Origin: Prosopocoilus inquinatus
Lineage: Eukaryota; Arthropoda; Insecta; Coleoptera; Lucanidae
DNA: 64,000 nucleotides
Assembly (NCBI GenBank): GCA_036172665.1
Contig: CM069870.1
Coordinates: 64,604,212-64,668,211 of the forward strand
Direction of reading: 5' to 3'
Each line of letters opens with the position of its first letter. The stretch's first letter is position 1. The notes beneath the pieces were generated by a model, which had not been told where the DNA came from, made no database searches, and saw only the letters and a list, made by a program, of their open reading frames with translations. This document shows positions 54,913 through 64,000 of the stretch, piece after piece. Both the position numbers and the translations under genes were made by a program.

Positions 54913-57640
54913 TGTGATACGAATTTAAATGAACATCAGTATTTAATTAAAAGTGGTTTAAAAGATATTCAGTTTTATCATTTGTGCACGCAAAAGCAAG
55001 TCAAGGCAAACTAAATGAATTCTGCTTTCTTTACAATTTTGAATATTTTGCCGCAACATTATTTTGCAAGGGCCTAGTTGGTTAGACAACCATACTTGCA
55101 TATTTAAAATTTAGAGAACTTATGCCTGGTTTCCGAAACGATACATAACTTCAGGTAAACATAATTTTTTAACGACAGATAACTTTATGAAAAGTATAAA
55201 TTGTTTACGTTGCTTCGTATACACTTTATCTACAGATAAAGTTTTGAGAAATGGTTTTTAGAAGTTATGGTGAATTTATCTTGAGTTTATCTCTACACAA
55301 AGTTTCAGAAACCGGGTATTAGCCTGATTTCCACCAGCCTAGATTAACTATAATAATCGGGGATTATTTCCAATGGAATCAATTATTATAGCTGTTTCCA
55401 TGGAGTTAACTAAAGCTTAAATTTTAACTGAAAGGCCCTTAAAGTAGGGAATTGGTTACATATCGCTTAAATATTTACACTTTGCCAAAATTGTTTCTTT
55501 CCGTTCCCATTTCATTTTTAGCCTTCTATTTTTTTTTGTCTGCAATTTCCGTTTTTAAAAATAAACCCTCTGCGAGATTATTACGTCGCGCTTTTCGTTT
55601 TTCGGCTCGCCCCGATTGCACAGACACTTATCCGGAAAGAAGCACCCCAGATTTTCTATTTCTCCACTCTAGGCAGACTTGAGAAGTAAATTACTACCCT
55701 CGCGAGCAACACATGAAACGTCCGACTTGATTCTCCCGCGGAAGAGGGCTCGCGTGCTGAATCCTTCCGCCGCCGCCGCACTTACGCGAGCGCAATTGCA
55801 CCGCCTCTTCCACCCTCTCCCTCAGAAATTTATTAGGCACGCCAGAATTCGGCGGTGCATTTAAATGTCGAAAGTGCGTGCGTTCGGGGATTTACTGCGC
55901 CAGGCCGGGCGCAATGAATCTCATTGTTTCGACGTCCGTCGCTTTTTGCCCAGAACTACATTGCCCGTACGGACATAGATTACATATTTAACGCGGGTTT
56001 CGTTGGGTTTCGGAGTTTGCATCGTCGACCATGAATAAAATGCATTCGCCTCGCCTGAATTATGTTCACGCCCGGATTCGTTATTATTCGGCGTTAAATT
56101 ATGCATCAGTATTTCACAATGTTGAAATAAATGTCCGTCACTTAAAAACAAGTACCACAAGTTTTTCTTGCAGGCTTTGCTATCTACCTGAGCAGAAGCA
56201 AGATTTGTACTGAGGAAATTAACGTGCAGTACAGCCAGCAGTTTCAGTCGTGAGGGATGTGGGTATCAATTACACGCGACGCGACAAATAATTGACGGCC
56301 ACCTAATCTTAACCCGAGACGAGGAGAGGATCAAGTTAAAAGGAAATTACTCAACATATGAAACAATAGTTTAATGTCGTCAACAGGTAAAACAAACACC
56401 AAATGTGTAGCGGGCTTAACGCCACCAAGTGTGTATTATACTTAAACATCAGATAAAACTTTACGAAAATTTACCAATAAAAAACAATTCTAATAATGCA
56501 AATTATTAATTGTAAACGTAATCAACAAGTCAACTATAAAATAAATCCAAATTTAACCATTGGCGAATCCGTCATCATTTTCAAAAATCAAATAATGTTT
56601 CCAGAAATCAATGGCGTGAAGCACCCAAAAAATCATTAAAACTGTCCACAGTAAAATTCGGCATAAGGCCGTAGCGCAATTATCAATCATTCCCCCAACA
56701 GCTCTTCCTCGGAAATTGGTCTGTAGTCTCACATAGGCGCCGCTTCGTCGGGTGCAGGGGCCCGACAAATGATTTTGTTGGGTGAAAAAGTATTAGAGAG
56801 CACCCGACAAAGTAGTGTCATGGTAGTGTCTTTTTATTTAATGAATTCAAAGAACACACAGTTTTTTTTTTAAAGAATTTAAATTTAATTTAATTAACAG
56901 GATTACCAGAAATTTACAAATTGTTTAAAATATTGCTAGCTCTTTCTGGTTCATCGTCCAAAGCAGGAATACAGCATACTTATAAAATTTTCTACTGACG
57001 TGGACTGCGTGCGGGCGTACTCACTGTATCTCCGTCTTCTTCTAACCTCATTTAATAAAATGAGTTGGAGATACTCTTAGTGCACACTCAGTGCATATAG
57101 TGTACGTCAGTAGAAAACGCTATTAGTGTATTATTTGTTCACAAATCAAAAAACCACAACCTGTTGCATTACGTTGGTATAAAACAGTCCGCTGTAAAAT
57201 ATTGTTAAAATACTAAGCAAGGATGAGGAAAACTTTTTTTCCTCCTCCCTCATACTAAGTTGGTAAGACAATTTTAATACTTATTATCTTATTCACATTT
57301 ATGCTCGTCTTAAGAATCCTTTTCAATGCTACGCAGCCGGTGTATGAAAACGGCGACACCTTAGCAACAGCAGTTACATAATAATAATAATAATTAACTT
57401 ATATAATAAATGAAATTACTTTTTTTTTGTAACAAAAATATGAGGTGGAGGTGAAGTCCAGTTCGACAAATTATTGTCAACTATCATAGTAAAACCAAGC
57501 AGATGAAATACGCTTGCACTCATTTACAAAAGATGAACCGATCTTATCTAAAAACTGAAATTGCGAAAGGCATTAGAACCTCTAAAAAAGTGTAAATGCG
57601 TCGATAATTTGCGCAATTTTATGGCCGGAGTATCATAAAA
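54913..57640. other. Unassigned sequence
   Basis: GC-rich non-coding tract near 55560-55920. No domain is recognisable in frames at 55452-55682, 55921-56160 or 56553-56768. Confidence 0.35.
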
Positions 57641-57846
57641 CGTATATCCAAACAAGAGTCCAAGATGAAAAGCAAAGCGTGGATTATTTAGAGTTTGCTA
57701 AATTAATTATTCCAGTAACAACAAAGATAATTAAAAAAAAACTATTTGCTGCGATAAAACCGACGAGAACGGTCGCGGTCTGAAGCGCTTATTCTCTACG
57801 CGGTTTCCTAAGATGATGCAATCGTTCTCTAAGCGCGGTTTTTAAT

Positions 57847-57951
57847 TTCAAATTGGGACTTAAAATATTCAAATTGGGAATAAACGAATTCAAGTTGGGA
57901 CTAAACAAATTCAAATTGGGTTTAAACAAATCCAAATTGGAACAAAACATT
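57847..57951 (+). repeat. 21-bp minisatellite, 5 units
   Basis: Units start at 57847, 57868, 57889, 57910 and 57931, consensus TTCAAATTGGGANTAAACAA plus one base. Because 21 is a multiple of three, the minus frame reads as a PNLNLFS-like heptapeptide repeat, but it lies in no credible gene. Confidence 0.9.
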
Positions 57952-58350
57952 TTTAATTCAGAAAAAATACAAGCTCGTAGAAAACAACAGCAAAAGGAAA
58001 TGTAACTACCTAAGTAATAATTATCTGTATGCTGAAATAAAAAATTTACGTCAACTGTACACGTATTTAACGCATCAGGTTGCAACAAACCTTATACACT
58101 TAGGTACGGTCATTTTATTAGTAATATTTTGTCGTACTGTATTTTCTAATTTTTTTAACGATATTCCGTCAGCGTCGTACTAAAACTTCTGGCATTTGGA
58201 TCGCTAAGTCTATTTTAACATCAGTTTCTAGACAAGATCACGCGAATTTAATTGGATTCAACATTGGATTGTACGGGAAAAATCTCAGCGTATCATTATT
58301 GGCAAATTTACCCTCCCTCAAAACATCCTCAATTGAAACGTAGAACGGAG

Positions 58351-58432
58351 CAATTTGAATTTGTTTATTCTCAATTTGAATTTGTTTAGTCCCAATTTGA
58401 AATTGTTTAGACGCAATTTGACTGTTTACTTT
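58351..58432 (-). repeat. 21-bp minisatellite, 4 units, opposite orientation
   Basis: Units start at 58351, 58372, 58393 and 58414 with CAATTTGAATTTGTTTA, the reverse complement of the first array consensus. Confidence 0.88.
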
Positions 58433-59110
58433 GAATTTGAAACTTTAAAGAAAAATAAATTGGGATGGGGCTGTATAATTCAGTTTTTCTCTTCCCATAA
58501 AAAGGAAGGAATGGGGTTGATAATAAAGAAAAGATACGGTAAAAGAAGGTTTAAATAGACAACAGAAAACAGACAGAGGAAAATAGTGATTATCATAAAT
58601 AGTTAAGGGGTGCGTAACCACCGCTCCAGTAGTCGGGACAAGACATCCCTTTCGTTTAAAAAACGAACGATAAACAAAAGAAGATCGATTATTAAGAGAA
58701 TTTTTCGAAAATTTAATTTTAAGAAGACGAGACAAAAACAAAAGGAAAAATCCCATTAATTCGACGGAAGAAGAATGAAACAAACGAAGAATTTGGAGCG
58801 CAAGAAACAGAAATGTAAGATGATCGACTTTCCTTTCCGCAGCGGAGCATAACGAAATTAAACCATCGAAAGAAAAAGTTGGGGAAAATCAGGCTTGAAG
58901 GACCAACCGCAAGTGAAAAACTGGTTTGGAGAAAACTAGAATAAAAAGCAACGAAATACAAGAAAAACGACGATAAACAAAAGAACAGCGACAAAATTAG
59001 GGTGACTTTTTCGAAAAGTTCAGGTCGGACAGTTAATAAAAGAAAGAACCATAATGATTCGAAGAAAGAAGCACTGAAACAAACCATGAATAAAGAGAAT
59101 AACGAAAAAT

Positions 59111-60428
59111 ACAAGAATCCGTCAAGGCGTGAGAAAATAAAATCGTCGATGGAAAAAAGAAAGAAAGTGCAACACGAGAAATTAATACCATAAAAAAATT
59201 TTAAAAAACAGTAAAATGCAACTGCAAAAAAAAAAACAAAAAAAGTGAATGAATTTGATTCTCAAGAGATTCACGCCGGGAAGATTTTCCATTTGTTTCA
59301 AGTTTCGTTCTTGTTTCTTGCTTATCAAGAGTCTTTTGATTTTCAAACGCACAAGAATGGACCATCTTTTATTTTTTATGCACCCTACAGAGTAATTTCC
59401 TTCAAAGAACGGCCAATTCATGGAGAAAAATGATGAAGGGGTGTGACTATTAAATAAAAAAAAATGTTATTGGAAAGCAAAAATTTTGCTTTCCAATAAC
59501 ATTTTTGCATTGAAAAAAAAAATTAAAATAGGGGAAATTACAAAATATTTAAAATGCCCCAGTCAAAAGTCTATCAGAAAATAAGTTAATAACATTTTTT
59601 TATTTACTTTCGTACAGTTCTTGCTCGTGATAACTGCAGAAAGCACATGAGAAAAGAGAACACTTTATAACGAGCTAAAAAATATCATGGTAAATAAAAA
59701 GCGTATTTTTAGTTCGCTCTAAAGAGTTTTCTTTTTCTCATGTCTTTTCTGCTTTGTACTTTACCTCATAATTTCTTTTAAAATGTTAAGCATCTTATTA
59801 ATAATATTGACCATTATTGTTCTAGACGAGTTCTAAACTTGGTTTAGCTTCCGTATTAAAAAAGAAGATATTTTTATTTACTTTTCTCACTTGGTGTAAA
59901 CAAATAATAAGAAGAATATATATTTTGTTTAATGTTTGGAGTGTGCTAGTCTAATTTTTTGAGTTGTCACTTATAAAATAATTTATTTAAAAAATTACAA
60001 GAAATGCATGTATTTATTATTTAAAAAGTTGGAAGTTGGCCATTTATATTAAAAAAGAAAAAAAGAATGTTTTCGTCAATGGTACCCACTTGAATACCTT
60101 TCTCTTTACTGTCGCTTTAGCAAAAAAAAAAAAAAATAATAATAATAATAAGAAAATTTATCTCAAAAAATGTTTTTGTTTGTCTTCTTCCATCTTCATC
60201 TCATTTTACAAATACCGATCCAAAAGGTTGCGGTTGCTTCGAAGACGGCCGGTATGTACTATCTGCTATACTATGCCCAAAACAAGGATTGTTATAGAAG
60301 GAAGATCGCTATTAATATTGAAAGTTAATTTTAAAACCGTTGCGACAAATAAGTCGTACGTAAATTAAAACTTGTGAAAGCTTGGAAAAAGCCTGTAAGG
60401 GAAGAAAAGTGCGACAATAATAATTAAT
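59111..60428. other. Unassigned AT-rich sequence with hairpin
   Basis: Apart from the hairpin at 59460-59506 and an A-run with (AAT)n at about 60122-60150, no feature was recognised. Confidence 0.4.
59460..59506. repeat. Perfect 47-bp hairpin
   Basis: 23-bp arms, AAAAATGTTATTGGAAAGCA plus AAA and its exact complement, around a single central A. No mismatch. Such perfection in otherwise old DNA suggests a recent event. It is not followed by an obvious gene end. Confidence 0.92.
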
Positions 60429-60432
60429 TTAC

Positions 60433-60554
60433 GCGAAAAGAGCGTCAATCGCACCATTCCAGTTCATAACAACGGGGACAGGTTGAGACAATACGGAAGA
60501 GTTTCCGGCCATCAGGGCAACAAGTAAAATCGACACAATGTCCAACGAAACCAT
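60433..60554 (-). CDS. Candidate first coding exon with signal peptide
   Basis: Minus strand. ATG at 60554-60552 (context GTCCGTGATGG) opens a 41-codon frame, MVSLDIVSILLVALMAGNSS then VLSQPVPVVMNWNGAIDALF. It has a hydrophobic core of about 11 residues and a plausible signal-peptidase site near VLSQ-PV. The frame ends at a stop just after CGC|GTAAAT (60433/60432), which could be a 5' splice site of moderate quality. A TATATAAAG motif lies about 105-115 bp upstream (about 60660). No downstream exon was found in the window on this strand, and the protein is not recognised. It could equally be a chance hydrophobic frame. Confidence 0.28.
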
Positions 60555-60949
60555 CACGGACCCAAGGGTTAGAGACAGTCTGGGAGGAACGCAGCCCGCA
60601 CATACAAACCAAACCACCACCGCCTTGCCCAGGGGATATCATAACGATGACTGGATGCTTTATATAAGAGACAAATTAATAGAGCCAAAACTGGTCCTGC
60701 CCCAAACTAAGAAAGGAAGGGTTTGGACGAATCGAAATCGACGTGACATCAGCAAAAGCCAACTGCACATAACGTGGTGTGAATAACAATCACAGGTCAA
60801 GTGTGAACGTAATTTATATTTTCGTCGAAATAACAAGTGGATAAAAAAATGTAAATCGCAGAAACCATATAATACAAAAACTGAGACGTCGCCGAATTAT
60901 ATGACCAGTCTCGATGTTTAGAATAAACATTCAATTTAATTTCCACGAA

Positions 60950-61880
60950 AGTTGTAAAACGAATTTCCAAATAAGAGTCTAAAATAAAAGGCAAAGCGTG
61001 AGATTATTTGAAATTTGCTAAATTAATTATTCGAGTGACTTCGAAGATGAAAATAACAAAAAACTGTTTTTGCTGCGATAAAACCGACGAGACGGGCGCG
61101 GTCTGAAGCGCTTGTTCCCCATGCGGTTTCCTAAGATGATGCAATACGCGTCGAACTGAACATAAAGTTCGTTCCCTAAGCGCGGTTTTCGTACCGTAAC
61201 AGCTTTACAGCAAAGTGCACACTTAGCACCGCAAAGATAAATTAAGACTTTTTTTTAAATAAAGAGGGGGGGCGGGAGTTAAAGCTCTTTTTGGCTATCT
61301 GAAACGATAAAATACTAGTATTTTAAGCTAAGACGGCGCAAAGCAACATTGAAGAAAAATAAATTGGGATTGCGCTCTATAATTATTTTTTTCTCTCCCC
61401 ATGAAAAAGAAGGAAGATAAGAATAGGGTAGATAATAAAGAAAAGATGCAGCAGAAGAAGATTCAAATAGACAACGGTGATAAAATAAAATAATAATAAA
61501 TAAAAAAGTGATAATCATAAATAGTTAAGGGGTGCGTAACCACCGCTCCAATAAGAGTCGGGGCAAGACATCGCTTTCGTTTAAAAAACGAACGATAAAC
61601 AAAAGAAGATCGATCATTATTAAGAGAATTTTTCGAAAATTTAATTTTAAGAAGACAAGACAAAAACAAAAGGAAAAACACCATTAATTCGACGGAAGAA
61701 GAAATGAAACAAACGAAGAATTTGGAGCGCAAGAAACAGAAATATTAGATGATCGACGTTCTTACAACAGCGGAGCATAAGGAAACTAAACCGTCGAAAG
61801 AAAAAGTTGGGGAAAATCAGGCTTGAAGGACCATCCGCAAGTTAAAAACTGGTTTGACCAGTCTCGATGTTTAGAATAAA
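60950..61880 (+). repeat. Duplicated block, copy 2
   Basis: Second copy of 57641-58940, without the minisatellites. In their place, 61195-61345 holds unrelated sequence with a GGGGGGGCGGG run. A further 55-bp segment, GACCAGTCTCGATGTTTAGA and onward, occurs at 60901 and again at 61857, so copy 2 is itself flanked by a short direct repeat. Confidence 0.8.
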
Positions 61881-64000
61881 CATTCAATTTAAATTTCACG
61901 AAAGTTGGGGGGAAAAGCGACTGCAGACGCTTGTAAAAGATTGTGTAACCAACGCAAAGAGTGAAAACTCCGGGCCGATAAATATTTAACTTAATCTAAG
62001 CGGCAAAAATTGTAAAGTGATTTATTGTCGGAGTGCCATGAAATGTAGAAGAAAAAAAAAACAGTTTGCGAAGTGCACCACAAAATTAGATCGAAGGGTG
62101 TGTTATAAATACAAAAATTTTCTGCGACGAAGTTAACGATAAATCTTATATCAACGTAATAAAAGTAGGCGAGAAACTCTGCCGTAGTGAACCCAAATAT
62201 TTATTTAAAAAAAAAATATCTGAACGAAATATTTGGTTCTCTTTTTTGGAGTCACAGCTGTAACCCCTCCAAGCTCGAAAACTGCACTTTTGCACTTACT
62301 TCTACGTCAAAAATAATTTTTTTTTAAATTTCTGGTATGTGTCATTCATAGTTTTTGTACTAGCGCATCTGTGTTTACATAAAGAGATTCGTTACTTTTA
62401 ATAATAAACAAGGCCAAGGATAATAATAATTATGGGAAGCATAATCGAAACCGCAACATTGAATTATTTTCTTTTGTTTTCTTTTTTCTGAGATTCCTCT
62501 GAAAACAAGTTTGTTTTCCCTTTCGCTTTCCCTTTTCGGCCCCCAGCAGGAAGACATGTCGCCTCGATAAAAACCAACCAACCAAGTTCCGCTTTAACGC
62601 GCAGCAAGAAAAAAGTAACGCGCGTTTAAAAATTTAATGGGTGATTAAATTTAACGACACTTCCTGCAGCGCATTATATTAGTACCGGGGCTTTATGTTC
62701 CAGGATTCATGATGAAACTTTGGCCGTTTAATTAAGGTCAAATAATTAACGGCGTATGCATCACGAGATCCCAAATGATAACATCCATCGCAAATTTAAA
62801 TAATATCATCGCTGCGGTTTAAGTTCCTGCAAATAAAGTAAAGTGAAAGTGGGTTTGATTTATAAAATCGTTTCTGCGTATGTTTAATCAAGATTCATTT
62901 CGCTGATACTATCCTTTGTAAATGTTTGCTATACTGGCCTAAATTCCGCCGACGAGCAATAAAACCGTCACGTTTGTCCCGAAATTTATCTTGCTGCTGC
63001 GACCTCCCGCCCCCTAACGACAAGACGCGTTTTCCTTCCCTCAAGAATTTTCCTCATTGTCGATTTAAATATTTTCCGCGGAAGTACTTTTTGCGTGACC
63101 GCTAATGGAAAACGGAAGCTTTCACGGGCGGAATTTCTTTCATGATCCTCGCTTCCGCTGCGGCGGCGGTGCCTTTTTTTTTATCTTTCCGAGCTGCCGC
63201 CGACGTTCTCGAAGAAACGGGATGGGAAATCAGCCGGCCGGGAAAATCAGGAGATATTCACCGTGATCAATTATTGTTCTCGGGTCGCAGGCGAAAATAT
63301 CGCGGAATTGCGTCGCGACGCCGCCACCGCCGCCGACGGAATTATTGAGCCGAGGAAGCGGGAAATTACCGAACTATTTCCAGGAAATTACAGGAGCTCC
63401 ATCAGAGCTTACTTGAGTTATGCGATCGTGAGGGGAATTTTTTTCAATGGTGATGAATGATCCACTGCATTAATAAAGAAGAGAATAAGGAAAGAAAAAA
63501 AAAATATGTGAAGGTTCTTTCTTTTCTGCTCCGCAATTGCACATTGCACGTTCTAATTCTGGGAGTAACCTATGGCTGATTTTGCCGAATCTCGGCGTTT
63601 CATGCTCACACGAATTTGACACGTGGACCTCACCTGCGTAGCTGGCAGCCATCCTTGACCTCGGCCAACAAAGACTCTTTCCCATGAGACAACCAACCAC
63701 AGACGTTTCGGACTATAGCGCATAATACTTTATCAACTCACTTGACTTAATTTACATGGAACCAAGTTAAATTAATTTTGTTAGTTTAACATAAAGCGAT
63801 TTTTCGCGACATACTTTTTTTTAGAGGTAACACATACCATTGTGTTTTCGCGACAAATAGGTATGTTAGGTCATTCATAACGTCGTTATTAGATACTACA
63901 ACATACCTGCCTTTTGAGCTGTGTATGTTGTGGTATGTGAGGCAACCTAACCTTATAATCTCATAACCCGTAATATTTATGCGAATTTGTAAATTGTGAA
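61881..64000. other. Unassigned sequence to window end
   Basis: Frames at 62375-62581, 63142-63348, 63263-63460 and 63470-63700 have no recognised domain. The GC-rich stretch at 63000-63420 is probably non-coding. No repeat end was seen. Confidence 0.35.

Larger units (their letters stand above)
57641..58940 (+). repeat. Duplicated block, copy 1
   Basis: Two sub-blocks, 57655-57845 and 58440-58935, match 60975-61195 and 61345-61860 in the same order and orientation. Shared landmarks are GCGATAAAACCGACGAGA, CGCGGTCTGAAGCGCTT, CGGTTTCCTAAGATGATGCA, TAGTTAAGGGGTGCGTAACC and AAAAAGTTGGGGAAAATCAG. Copy 1 additionally holds both 21-bp minisatellites. The right part is also related to 58960-59110, so the purine-rich stretch is partly tandem. 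No coding function recognised; family unknown. Confidence 0.8.

Noticed and set aside
63142..63460. GC-rich frames with Arg-rich ends
   Set aside because: No domain, two overlapping frames, composition-driven.
1..64000. CRISPR arrays, operons, bacterial terminators
   Set aside because: The sequence is clearly animal nuclear DNA; the regular repeats seen are minisatellites and transposon parts without spacer-repeat alternation.

Overview
This is a repeat-dominated stretch of an insect nuclear genome, most likely a beetle. The insect assignment rests on an inserted mitochondrial fragment at 20954-23471. It keeps the ancestral insect order 16S rRNA, tRNA-Leu(UAG), ND1, tRNA-Ser(UGA), CytB, and it reads correctly only in the invertebrate mitochondrial code (AGA/AGG Ser, TGA Trp). 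Beetle is an inference from the general look of CytB and the repeats. No complete host protein gene is visible. The only host-gene candidate is a weak signal-peptide exon at 60433-60554 on the minus strand. The window is best read as intergenic or intronic DNA crowded with transposable elements of several ages.

Layout. 1-7 kb: a solo LTR (1064-1823), a Tc1-like DD34E transposase pseudogene (2336-3342), a diverged direct repeat pair (3828/5023) and a hammerhead-ribozyme-like hairpin (4601-4688). 7-9.5 kb: a minus-strand non-LTR retrotransposon bracketed by inverted repeats. 9.5-15 kb: mostly unassigned, with a long near-perfect palindrome at 11757-11989. 15-25.7 kb: a Penelope-like element (PLE) complex with about 740-bp terminal inverted repeats. 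It carries three separable insertions, each dated by comparison with the empty opposite arm: a 328-bp MITE, a 1294-bp solo LTR and a 3.4-kb non-LTR element whose 951-aa ORF2 is intact. It also carries the 2.5-kb mitochondrial insertion, which is flanked on both sides by the same roughly 300 bp of PLE sequence.

25.7-34 kb: a mariner-type fragment, a second hammerhead-like motif family, and two more non-LTR reverse transcriptase remnants (29.3-30.9 kb minus, 31.5-33.8 kb plus). 35-43 kb: a tRNA-derived SINE with three copies, a 1.9-kb terminal-inverted-repeat DNA element (38001-39915) carrying a second clear hammerhead-like hairpin, and a tandem array with a roughly 270-286-bp period invaded by SINEs. 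43-57 kb: paired dispersed repeats, a second solo LTR of the same family as the first (49018-49832, with target duplication) and long unassigned tracts. 57-62 kb: a two-copy duplication with 21-bp minisatellites in opposite orientations and a perfect 47-bp hairpin. 62-64 kb: nothing recognised.

The most notable theme is recurrent CUGANGA...GAAA hairpins, the hammerhead ribozyme core. Two match the minimal type I form closely, and two sit in the opposite inverted arms of the PLE, where such ribozymes are known from other PLEs. All assignments are from reading the sequence; no database search was possible.
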